From contig CP070672.1 in assembly GCA_020351895.1 (NCBI GenBank), forward strand, positions 1,725,704 through 1,730,830: DNA of 5,127 nt, written 5' to 3'. A program made the translations under genes and the position numbers. The stretch's first letter is position 1, and each line of letters begins with the position of its first letter. Shown here one piece after another: positions 1 to 5,127 of the stretch. This stretch comes from Thermoplasmata archaeon. GTDB taxonomy: Archaea > Thermoplasmatota > Thermoplasmata > GCA-020350865. Under the pieces are notes generated by a model. It was not told the DNA's origin. It did no database searches and saw only the letters and a program-made list of their open reading frames with translations.

Positions 1-1
1 A

Positions 2-979
2 ATCAATGTGATGGTGAATGTGACAGTGCCGGGGACATATGAGATCAGGGGCCGTTTATATAACAGCTCTTGGAATTGGATAGAAAATATATACAACACA
101 ACCTACCTTGCTTTGGGGATTCAAACCGTGGAGCTTTGGTTTACGGGGTGGAAAATCTATAACAGTAAAGACAATGGGTCCTATAACATAGAATTACGGC
201 TTAGAGACGCCTCATACAACACTCTCGATACAGATACCTATTCAACAAATACCTATAAATATGATGAGTTCCAGCTTCAACCGGCAGTATTTTCCCCTCC
301 TCATTCTGATTATGGTTTGGATACAGATAGCGACGGGAAACATAACTACCTGATTGTGGAAGTTGTGGTATATGTGAGTGTGGCAGGGAACTACGAAATA
401 GAGGCCGATTTATACGACAGTTTTTCGAAATGGATAGAAGATGTATATAATTATACATATCTCAACACAGGGATTCAGATCGTCGAACTTCGATTTGAGG
501 GATGGAGGATCCATAACCATGGTAAGGATGGCCCTTATATTGTAGATCTAAATATCCGGGACGATTCATGGAATTGGCTCGACAATGACATTCATAATAC
601 TGCCTCATATCTATTTTCAGAATTCCAGGCACCTGCGATATTTGAACCTCCTCATTCGGATTATGGTCTTGATGTCGACTTTGATAGCCTATTCAACTAT
701 CTGGTGGTGAATGTGGTTGTGAATGTAAGTGAACCCGACAGTTATTATATATATGGAGAGTTATACGACGGTGTTTCCACTTTAATCGACGAGGATATTA
801 ACTTCACCTTCCTCAATGGCGGGATTCAAACTGTGGAACTTCGGTTTCTGGGGTGGAGGATATATATTAACGGTGTGGATGGGCCTTATACAGTAGACCT
901 CGACCTTTACGACAATTCTTGGAACCTAATCGATACAGATGCCCATTTAACAGCAGCATATCTGATTCCAGAATTCCAA
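2..979 (+). repeat. Three tandem repeats of ~117 residues with DxDxD loop (first copy truncated)
   Basis: Copy 1 covers residues 1-93 (cut by the window edge), copy 2 residues 94-210 and copy 3 residues 211-324. Aligned glycine and aspartate positions give spacings of 118 and 117 residues. Each full copy opens with PPHSDYGLD and then an acidic loop: D105, D107, D109 and N113 in copy 2, and D222, D224, D226 and N230 in copy 3. The DxDxDGxxN pattern resembles calcium-binding loops, although copy 3 has Ser for the Gly. Then follow a valine-rich strand, an LYD motif, GIQTVEL with an FxGW motif, GxDGPY, a second acidic segment (LDTD or similar) and a closing EFQ. Alternating hydrophobic residues suggest an extracellular beta-sandwich. 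I do not recognise a named family. Copy 3 ends in a PPPPP linker (residues 325-329). Confidence 0.85.
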
Positions 980-3900
980 CCTCCACCACCTCCCATCGTA
1001 CCTCCATACTTTAACGATTTTGAGGGTGTTGGACAATTATTTCTGGAAGACAATGACAATGTCAATCCTGGCACCAAATGGGAATGGGGGGACCCAACAT
1101 CATACCTTTCAGGTCCAGGCGGTGCTTACTCCCCCGATAATTGCTGGGGTACGAATCTCTTATCAGAATATCGAGGGGGAGCAGATATATTTCTTTACAT
1201 GCCCGTTATGAACCTCACATCGGTCTCAGTCTCAAATCTGACGTTCTGGCATTGGTATTATATCGATTCCAGTTGGGAGGACGGAGGCTTCCTTGAAATA
1301 AGCACCAATTACGGTCAAAGCTGGTCACTATTAAATCCAGTTGGTGGCTATCCCTCACAAACAGAATCTGGAGTTCCTGGGTATGGTGAATCGGTTCCAT
1401 GTTATGCAGGAGTCTCAGGCGGATGGCTACAGGCAGATTTCGATCTCACTGCATATTCCGGCCAGGTCATTCTAATAAGGTTCAGGTTCTGGTCCGAGCC
1501 TTGGAGCGAGTCGGGATACCCGGGCTGGTATATTGATGATGTGAATGTTGCTGTGCTGACAGACGTAACACCTCCTGCAGATATCATGGATTTAACTGTG
1601 GTTGGCACGACAGTGGATACGGCAACCTTAACTTGGACGGCACCCGGTGATGACGGCATGAGCGGGATTGCAACAGGCTATGAAATCAGGTATTCGACAA
1701 TCGGTCCAATAACCGCTGTCAACTGGGATGCTGCCTTTGAATTTACTCAATCCTGGGCTCCTCAGCCGGGAGGTAACACCGAGACACACGATGTGACCGG
1801 ATTGGCCGAGGCCACACAGTACTGGTTCGCCATCATGACTGCGGATGAAGTGCCAAATTGGTCAGGAGTTTCCAACAGCCCAAGCGGTAAAACTTTGGAT
1901 ATCACTCCACCGCAGATTTCTAATGTGTTGTTGGATGGTCTACCATCCATTACGGTGTATCCTGGAACCATCGTCATTTTAACCGCGATCATAGATGACT
2001 CACTGACAGGCAATTCAAATATCGGTGGGGCGAATGTTACCAATGGACCGCAGAACTGGCCCGGGATGAACTTGAATCCACAGGATGGTGACTTCGACAC
2101 TCCCACAGAGGTTGCCACCTATCTCATTGATACCACAGATGCACCAGATGGAAGTTACGACTTGTATGTGTACGGTTGGGACGAGGTTCCAAACTACAAT
2201 ACAGATTCCATGGCCTATGCCACTCTGATCATAGATTCAATAGCGCCTGCAAATATTACGGATTTAGCTGTGGTCACAACCGAATGTAATTTGATAACAT
2301 TAACCTGGACCGCACCTGGGGACGACGACATGAGCGGCACTGCCACTAGCTATGAAATCAGGTACTCGACAACAGGGATAATAGACGATTCGAATTGGGA
2401 TAATGCAACTGTGTTTACACAATCCTGGGCTCCATTGCCAGGAGGTAGTACAGAAACCCATGATGTTACGGGTTTGACTGCTCTTACCACGTACTGGTTT
2501 GCCATTAAAACTGCAGATGAGGTGCCCACATGGTCCGGGATTTCCAATAGCGACAGTGGAACGACTCTTGCGGATATCTTGGCCCCACAGTCGTTGAACA
2601 TCTTGGTTGACGGCCAATATTCAAAAGCCGTGATTCCGGGGGTAGTTGTCACTTTGACTGCCACAATCTCTGATGCAATGATGGGCAATTCAAGTGTTAT
2701 GGGTGCGAACTATACAATTGGTTCACAGTCATGGCCAGGAACCGTTATGAACCCCTCCGACGGCACATTCGACTCACCAATAGAAGTTGTAACAATATCT
2801 GTGGATACAACGACATTGAATGAGGGAGCCTATAATTTATTTGTATATGGCTGGGACGTGATTCCAAATTACAATGCAGTCTCCACAGCACATGCAATCA
2901 TAGTAGTCGACTCAACGCCTCCAACTTCAAGTGTTGATTCCATTTCCCCGTATTGGCAAATTGCGGAACCAATTACCGTAACGGTCACAGCATCGGATAC
3001 AATCAGTTACGTGAAAGAGGTTCAACTATTCTATCGTTTCAGTACTGACAATTCATCTTGGAGTTCATGGATATCAGTTGGTGTGGATTCTTCGGATCCA
3101 TGGGAATGGAACTTCAACTTACCTGATGGCGATGGTTATTATCAGTTCAGGTCAAAAGCCACAGATGGTGCAGGCAATGTCGAGACCGGCATAGATCCAG
3201 ACACCTATTGCGCTTATGACACGATTCTTCCAACCTCCTCCATCGATGAGATCAGCACTTTCTGGTTTACGACATCACCGCTTTTGATAACAGCTACCGC
3301 AAGCGATGACGGAAGTGGTTTGGAATCTGTGGAGTTATTCTACAGATTTAGCGCTGACAACAATACTTGGGGTTCATGGATCTCCTTTGGGGATTTAACA
3401 GAAACACCATTTGAGTGGTCCTTTGACTTCCCCGAGGGGGAGGGTTACTATCAGTTCTACACGGTGGCTTCAGATAAGGCTGCAAATGAGGAAGAGGGGG
3501 AAGTGGCGGAGGTTTTCTGCGGCTATGATGTGACATCCCCCACTGCAAATGCAGGTCCTGATCAGGAAGTGGAGGAAGGTGATGTCGTAACATTTGATGG
3601 AAGCGGCTCATCAGACAATGTTCTGCTCTCTGAACTAACATGGACATTCGAGGATGAAACATTACAAACCCTGTATGGAGTCAATCCCACATACACGTTC
3701 TCAACTCCAGGAAATTATCTTATAACCTTGACAATTACAGATGCGGTTGGGAACTCGAATACCGACACCATGTGGGTGAACGTCAGTGAAATCCCGACAA
3801 CTGGTAGGATCACCGGGATTATAGAGGATGAAAATGGCGATCCAATTGCGGGAGCAACGGTCACTGTGGAAGGTACAAACCTGAAGGCCGTAACGGATGA

Positions 3901-4333
3901 GACAGGCCATTACACGATACCGGATGTGCCTGAAGGGACCTATGATCTTACTGTAACCAAGGGAGGTTACGAAACCACAACTATCCCTGATGTAACTGTT
4001 AATGCAGGCGAGGATACACAAAACGATCCCATGGCCATGGAAAAATCACCCAAGGAGGAACCTGCAGGACTTCCTGACTATTGGTGGATATTACTTTTGA
4101 TCATAGTCATCCTTGTTATAATCCTAATCATGTTCTTGGCCCGCCCAAAGGGAAAGGCACCCGAATCCTTCGGGGATCTCGAGCCAATGGCTCCTGAAAC
4201 AGAATCACCACCCCCCGTCGAGGAGGCTGGATTTGAAGAACCTCAAGCTCCTTTACCGGATAAGGAGCAAATCCCTCCACCAGATGAGACACCTTCCCCT
4301 GAGGAAATTCCTCCACCTCCGCCCCCTGAATGA
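2..4333 (+). CDS. Giant multidomain cell-surface protein, 5' partial, C-terminally membrane-anchored
   Basis: This frame is open from the window edge to the TGA at 4331-4333, giving 1443 visible residues. A GTG at position 8 could be read as a start, but it falls inside a repeat unit whose later copies continue further upstream, so the true start and signal peptide lie outside the window. Residues here are numbered from that GTG. Domain order: repeats of about 117 residues (1-324), MAM-like jelly roll (331-517), FN3 (521-630), Ig-like (631-743), FN3 (744-856), Ig-like (857-968), two 103-residue beta repeats (969-1174), PKD (1175-1261), carboxypeptidase-regulatory-like (1266-1344), transmembrane helix (1358-1378) and Pro/Glu-rich tail (1379-1441). 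The RPKGK stretch after the helix fits a cytoplasmic tail with the rest outside. Eighteen N-x-S/T sequons suit an N-glycosylated archaeal surface protein. No catalytic motif is visible; adhesion, S-layer association or a stalk carrying an upstream enzyme domain are all possible. The coding call is secure, the function is not. Confidence 0.95.
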   Translation: MNVMVNVTVPGTYEIRGRLYNSSWNWIENIYNTTYLALGIQTVELWFTGWKIYNSKDNGSYNIELRLRDASYNTLDTDTYSTNTYKYDEFQLQPAVFSPPHSDYGLDTDSDGKHNYLIVEVVVYVSVAGNYEIEADLYDSFSKWIEDVYNYTYLNTGIQIVELRFEGWRIHNHGKDGPYIVDLNIRDDSWNWLDNDIHNTASYLFSEFQAPAIFEPPHSDYGLDVDFDSLFNYLVVNVVVNVSEPDSYYIYGELYDGVSTLIDEDINFTFLNGGIQTVELRFLGWRIYINGVDGPYTVDLDLYDNSWNLIDTDAHLTAAYLIPEFQPPPPPIVPPYFNDFEGVGQLFLEDNDNVNPGTKWEWGDPTSYLSGPGGAYSPDNCWGTNLLSEYRGGADIFLYMPVMNLTSVSVSNLTFWHWYYIDSSWEDGGFLEISTNYGQSWSLLNPVGGYPSQTESGVPGYGESVPCYAGVSGGWLQADFDLTAYSGQVILIRFRFWSEPWSESGYPGWYIDDVNVAVLTDVTPPADIMDLTVVGTTVDTATLTWTAPGDDGMSGIATGYEIRYSTIGPITAVNWDAAFEFTQSWAPQPGGNTETHDVTGLAEATQYWFAIMTADEVPNWSGVSNSPSGKTLDITPPQISNVLLDGLPSITVYPGTIVILTAIIDDSLTGNSNIGGANVTNGPQNWPGMNLNPQDGDFDTPTEVATYLIDTTDAPDGSYDLYVYGWDEVPNYNTDSMAYATLIIDSIAPANITDLAVVTTECNLITLTWTAPGDDDMSGTATSYEIRYSTTGIIDDSNWDNATVFTQSWAPLPGGSTETHDVTGLTALTTYWFAIKTADEVPTWSGISNSDSGTTLADILAPQSLNILVDGQYSKAVIPGVVVTLTATISDAMMGNSSVMGANYTIGSQSWPGTVMNPSDGTFDSPIEVVTISVDTTTLNEGAYNLFVYGWDVIPNYNAVSTAHAIIVVDSTPPTSSVDSISPYWQIAEPITVTVTASDTISYVKEVQLFYRFSTDNSSWSSWISVGVDSSDPWEWNFNLPDGDGYYQFRSKATDGAGNVETGIDPDTYCAYDTILPTSSIDEISTFWFTTSPLLITATASDDGSGLESVELFYRFSADNNTWGSWISFGDLTETPFEWSFDFPEGEGYYQFYTVASDKAANEEEGEVAEVFCGYDVTSPTANAGPDQEVEEGDVVTFDGSGSSDNVLLSELTWTFEDETLQTLYGVNPTYTFSTPGNYLITLTITDAVGNSNTDTMWVNVSEIPTTGRITGIIEDENGDPIAGATVTVEGTNLKAVTDETGHYTIPDVPEGTYDLTVTKGGYETTTIPDVTVNAGEDTQNDPMAMEKSPKEEPAGLPDYWWILLLIIVILVIILIMFLARPKGKAPESFGDLEPMAPETESPPPVEEAGFEEPQAPLPDKEQIPPPDETPSPEEIPPPPPPE
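998..1558 (+). other. MAM-like jelly-roll domain of the immune-inhibitor-A/M6 type (within the surface protein)
   Basis: Residues 331-517 start with an FNDFEG motif and contain, in order, SPDNCWGT, the strand LTFWHWYY, an EDGGFLEIS motif around D425-G427, SWSLLNP, a DLTAYSGQ segment, IRFRFWSE and the closing GWYIDDV at 506-512. This order (DFEG, buried W/Y strand, DGG, W-x-L, fDLs-y-G, irFrf, GwYiDDv) is that of the accessory domain found next to M6 (immune inhibitor A) peptidases and in many secreted bacterial and archaeal proteins. It probably has a binding or structural role. C379 and C465 are its only cysteines and could form a disulfide. The M6 zinc motif HExxH is not present in the visible part of the protein. 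Confidence 0.75.
1568..2911 (+). repeat. Duplicated module: fibronectin III + Ig-like domain, two copies
   Basis: Copy 1 is residues 521-743 and copy 2 residues 744-968, about 223-225 residues each. Each begins with a fibronectin type III domain: the core LTWTAPGDD (W543, W767), then MSG-ATxYEIRYST, FTQSWAP, an ETHDVTGL segment and YWFAI-TADEVP-WSG. Each continues into an Ig-like domain with a YPGT or IPGV motif, an MGNSS or TGNSN turn, a WPG motif, a DG-FD(T/S)P segment and the signature VYGWDxxPNYN. The copies are strongly alike in protein but differ at many third codon positions, so this is an old duplication of the pair as a unit. Such domains usually act as spacers or binding surfaces in extracellular proteins. 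Confidence 0.85.
2912..3529 (+). repeat. Two tandem 103-residue beta-domain repeats
   Basis: Residues 969-1071 and 1072-1174 form two copies of equal length. Shared landmarks are PTSS-D-IS at the start, (V/I)TATASD or similar, VxLFYRFS-DN, W-SWIS, a WxxFDFP or WNFNLP segment, GYYQF, an acidic or neutral AxxxE turn and a C-x-YD end. C1068 and C1171 occupy the same place in each copy. The pattern matches Ig-like domains that recur in secreted archaeal and bacterial proteins, but I cannot assign a family name with certainty. The copies sit directly between the FN3/Ig modules and the PKD domain and likely extend the stalk. Confidence 0.8.
3530..3790 (+). other. PKD domain (within the surface protein)
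   Basis: Residues 1175-1261 carry the usual PKD landmarks: PTANAGPDQEVEEGD at the start, VTFDGSGSSD, a tryptophan strand (LTWTFED) and the closing PTYTFSTPGNYLITLTITDAVGN. The canonical WxFGDG motif is modified to WTFEDE here. PKD domains are extracellular Ig-fold modules common in archaeal surface-layer proteins and secreted proteases. Confidence 0.9.
3803..4039 (+). other. Carboxypeptidase-regulatory-like beta domain (within the surface protein)
   Basis: Residues 1266-1344 show the typical order GRITGIIEDENGDPIAGATV, a GTNLKAVTDETGHYTI turn, then a VPEGTYDLTVTKGGYE segment and a final VTVNAGED strand. This is the prealbumin-like fold found on the surface of many membrane-anchored or outer proteins. 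It lies just outside the membrane helix and so is the membrane-proximal ectodomain. Confidence 0.88.
4079..4333 (+). other. Membrane anchor and Pro/Glu-rich cytoplasmic tail (within the surface protein)
   Basis: Residues 1358-1378 are an unbroken hydrophobic helix that begins with YWW and is rich in Ile and Leu. It is followed at once by R1379, K1381 and K1383, which predicts an inside C-terminus. The remaining tail (to residue 1441) is dominated by Pro and Glu, with runs such as PPPVEE and IPPPDE and a terminal PPPPPPE. No LPxTG-like or PGF-type sorting signal is visible, so the protein is probably retained as a type I membrane protein. Confidence 0.85.
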
Positions 4334-4400
4334 GCGTTTCTTCCCCTGTGGAATTACCTTCAGATCCACTTCCCAAATGAGTATATTATTAAATCAAAAC

Positions 4401-4459
4401 TATCCCGAAATTAATTAACAAAAAGATTATTAAAAATATCCCGAAAAATACCCCCGAAA
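4401..4459. repeat. Repeated TATCCCGAAA / CCCGAAA words
   Basis: TATCCCGAAA occurs exactly at 4401-4410 and again at 4437-4446, and CCCGAAA also occurs at 4453-4459. A related TCCGAAAA lies at 4527-4534, inside the BRE of the downstream promoter. The words all point the same way. They may be regulator sites or just low-complexity sequence; the role is unknown. Confidence 0.45.
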
Positions 4460-4474
4460 ACCGCCCAATTCCCC

Positions 4475-4482
4475 TTTTTATT
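4475..4482 (+). terminator. Possible T-rich archaeal terminator
   Basis: TTTTTATT lies about 140 bases after the stop of the upstream gene and before the next promoter. Archaeal RNA polymerase can stop at T-runs without a hairpin. The run is short and no stem precedes it, so this is only a candidate. Confidence 0.3.
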
Positions 4483-4528
4483 GCGATATTTAGGCTCTAA
4501 TCTGGAAAATCTCAAAAAAAGGCAATCC

Positions 4529-4544
4529 GAAAAAACTTATATAT
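4529..4544 (+). promoter_or_regulatory. Archaeal BRE/TATA promoter of the downstream gene
   Basis: CTTATATAT at 4536-4544 matches the archaeal TATA-box pattern YTTATATA closely and is preceded by a purine-rich BRE-like GAAAAAA at 4529-4535. With the usual spacing of about 25 bases from the centre of the box, transcription should begin near 4561-4568, leaving a leader of roughly 50 bases before the ATG at 4618. Confidence 0.75.
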
Positions 4545-4566
4545 CCGTATGGGTATCATCACGGTG

Positions 4567-4590
4567 AAGTCGTAGGGGCTGCGGCTTTTT
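4567..4590 (+). promoter_or_regulatory. Hairpin followed by T5 in the 5' leader
   Basis: Bases 4567-4574 (AAGTCGTA) can pair with 4580-4587 (TGCGGCTT) over eight positions including two G-U pairs, closing a loop of GGGGC. A T5 run (4586-4590) overlaps and follows the stem. The hairpin would lie at or very near the 5' end of the mRNA. It could stabilise the transcript, affect early elongation or be chance; the stem is modest. Confidence 0.45.
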
Positions 4591-4604
4591 AATGAGAAAA
4601 TGAT

Positions 4605-4609
4605 GGAGG
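4605..4609 (+). promoter_or_regulatory. Shine-Dalgarno site that decides the start at 4618
   Basis: GGAGG lies eight bases before the ATG at 4618, an ideal distance. In-frame ATGs at 4600 and 4603 exist but precede or overlap this site and have no comparable site of their own, and they would add an acidic MMEDNV to the signal peptide. Confidence 0.8.
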
Positions 4610-4617
4610 ATAATGTT

Positions 4618-5127
4618 ATGAATGGAGGTACAAAAAAATATAATGCCATATTTTTGGCAATGTGTATGGTAGTGACGGCTTTTGTTGCGGTGAGTTTAAC
4701 AGCGAGTGCACTCGAAATTAACACCGAACTAGAACTTTCTGGCAATGGAATATTTTCAGGCTATTATGTGGGTTCTACTGGTAATACCCTTACTGTCTGG
4801 ATTGAGGATATAGACACAAGTGAGGACATGTCAGATGCCTATGTAAACATTACAACCACAGACCCTGATATCGATTTCACACTAGCTAATGGAAACAATA
4901 ATGACAACCCATATGATACAGGGAATGGTGAATGGTTACGCGAAGGTGGAGGACCCGGTACGCGCGATTTTACATTCATGTTCAATGTTGACGACTCATG
5001 TCCCATCGGAGATCATACTGCGACCTTGTTAATCGATTATGATACTTCAGCACCATCACCCAGGAGATATGGAGTCGAACGAACTATCACGATAGTCATC
5101 AGCTCCCGTGCAATAACATCAACAACA
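4618..5127 (+). CDS. Secreted surface protein with signal peptide, 3' partial
   Basis: The frame is open from ATG 4618 to the window end, giving 170 residues with no stop. The start is set by GGAGG at 4605-4609. Residues 1-31 form a typical signal peptide: a KK pair at 6-7, a hydrophobic core from about 10 to 28 and a likely cut after ASA (residue 31). The mature part is rich in beta strands and in Asn, Asp and Thr, with a GYYVGSTGNTLTVWIED segment (48-64), an Asn/Gly/Asp-rich loop (91-114), and DFTFMFNVDDSCPIGDHTAT (117-136) leading to a strand TITIVIS (156-162). A Ser/Thr-rich linker seems to begin at 165. The pattern recalls the S-layer-related, NEW3/CARDB-like beta domains of archaeal envelope proteins, but this is a tentative likeness and no function can be given. 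It has its own promoter, so it is probably transcribed separately from the upstream surface protein. Confidence 0.88.
   Translation, partial: MNGGTKKYNAIFLAMCMVVTAFVAVSLTASALEINTELELSGNGIFSGYYVGSTGNTLTVWIEDIDTSEDMSDAYVNITTTDPDIDFTLANGNNNDNPYDTGNGEWLREGGGPGTRDFTFMFNVDDSCPIGDHTATLLIDYDTSAPSPRRYGVERTITIVISSRAITSTT

Larger units (their letters stand above)
4334..4617. other. Intergenic region between two surface-protein genes
   Basis: This AT-rich stretch of 284 bases separates the two same-strand genes. It contains a short pyrimidine-rich segment just after the stop codon, a PacI-type palindrome TTAATTAA at 4411-4418, repeated CCCGAAA words, a T5 run, the promoter and 5' leader of the downstream gene. 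I see no tRNA-like or other structured RNA gene and no convincing small coding region in it. Confidence 0.8.

Noticed and set aside
1762..2688. Several minus-strand frames opposite the FN3/Ig modules
   Set aside because: They mirror the duplicated modules on the other strand, so their mutual similarity is a by-product of the coding repeats.
4233..4418. Plus-strand frame of 61 codons overlapping the end of the large gene
   Set aside because: It lies mainly in another frame of the Pro/Glu-rich tail, lacks a Shine-Dalgarno site and has no recognisable motif.
4514..4520. A7 run as a minus-strand T-run terminator
   Set aside because: No minus-strand gene ends here, and the run lies just before a plus-strand promoter.
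4592..4603. Tiny leader frame M-R-K-stop
   Set aside because: Three codons with no ribosome site of its own; kept only as a remark under the leader hairpin.
4600..4605. Tandem ATG ATG as the start of the second secreted protein
   Set aside because: They come before or overlap the GGAGG site and would put acidic residues ahead of the signal peptide; ATG 4618 fits better.
4512..4745. Minus-strand reading frame of 77 codons across the promoter and signal peptide region
   Set aside because: It is antisense to a well-supported promoter, Shine-Dalgarno site and signal peptide; its hydrophobic look follows from being the complement of that region.

Overview
The window looks like archaeal DNA, most probably from a Thermoplasmata-type euryarchaeon; the lineage is an inference. 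The evidence is a BRE/TATA-box promoter (CTTATATAT preceded by CGAAAAA), a GGAGG Shine-Dalgarno site, frequent ATA and AGG codons, and a surface-protein layout common in that group: repeated beta-sandwich domains, one C-terminal membrane anchor and a short proline/glutamate-rich cytoplasmic tail. No RNA gene, mobile element, CRISPR array or metabolic gene is visible.

Positions 2-4333 (+) are one very long coding region, the 3' part of a giant cell-surface protein whose N-terminus lies before the window. In order it encodes three copies (the first cut by the edge) of a repeat of about 117 residues with a calcium-loop-like DxDxD motif; an InhA/M6-peptidase-associated MAM-like jelly-roll domain; a duplicated pair of fibronectin III plus Ig-like domains; a duplicated 103-residue beta domain; a PKD domain; a carboxypeptidase-regulatory-like domain; a transmembrane helix; and a Pro/Glu-rich tail. 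No catalytic domain is visible, so this reads as a stalk or adhesion region.

Positions 4334-4617 are intergenic and AT-rich. They hold a weak T-rich terminator candidate, repeated CCCGAAA words, a strong archaeal promoter and a short hairpin followed by T5 that would sit at the very start of the downstream mRNA.

Positions 4618-5127 (+) begin a second secreted protein with its own promoter, a good Shine-Dalgarno site and a clear signal peptide; it runs off the window end. The two genes share direction and an extracellular destination, so this is probably part of a surface-protein locus, but the separate promoter argues against a single tight operon.

Nothing here is clearly a new biological system. 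The items most worth checking are the N-terminal repeat family, the 5'-leader hairpin and the cytoplasmic tail.
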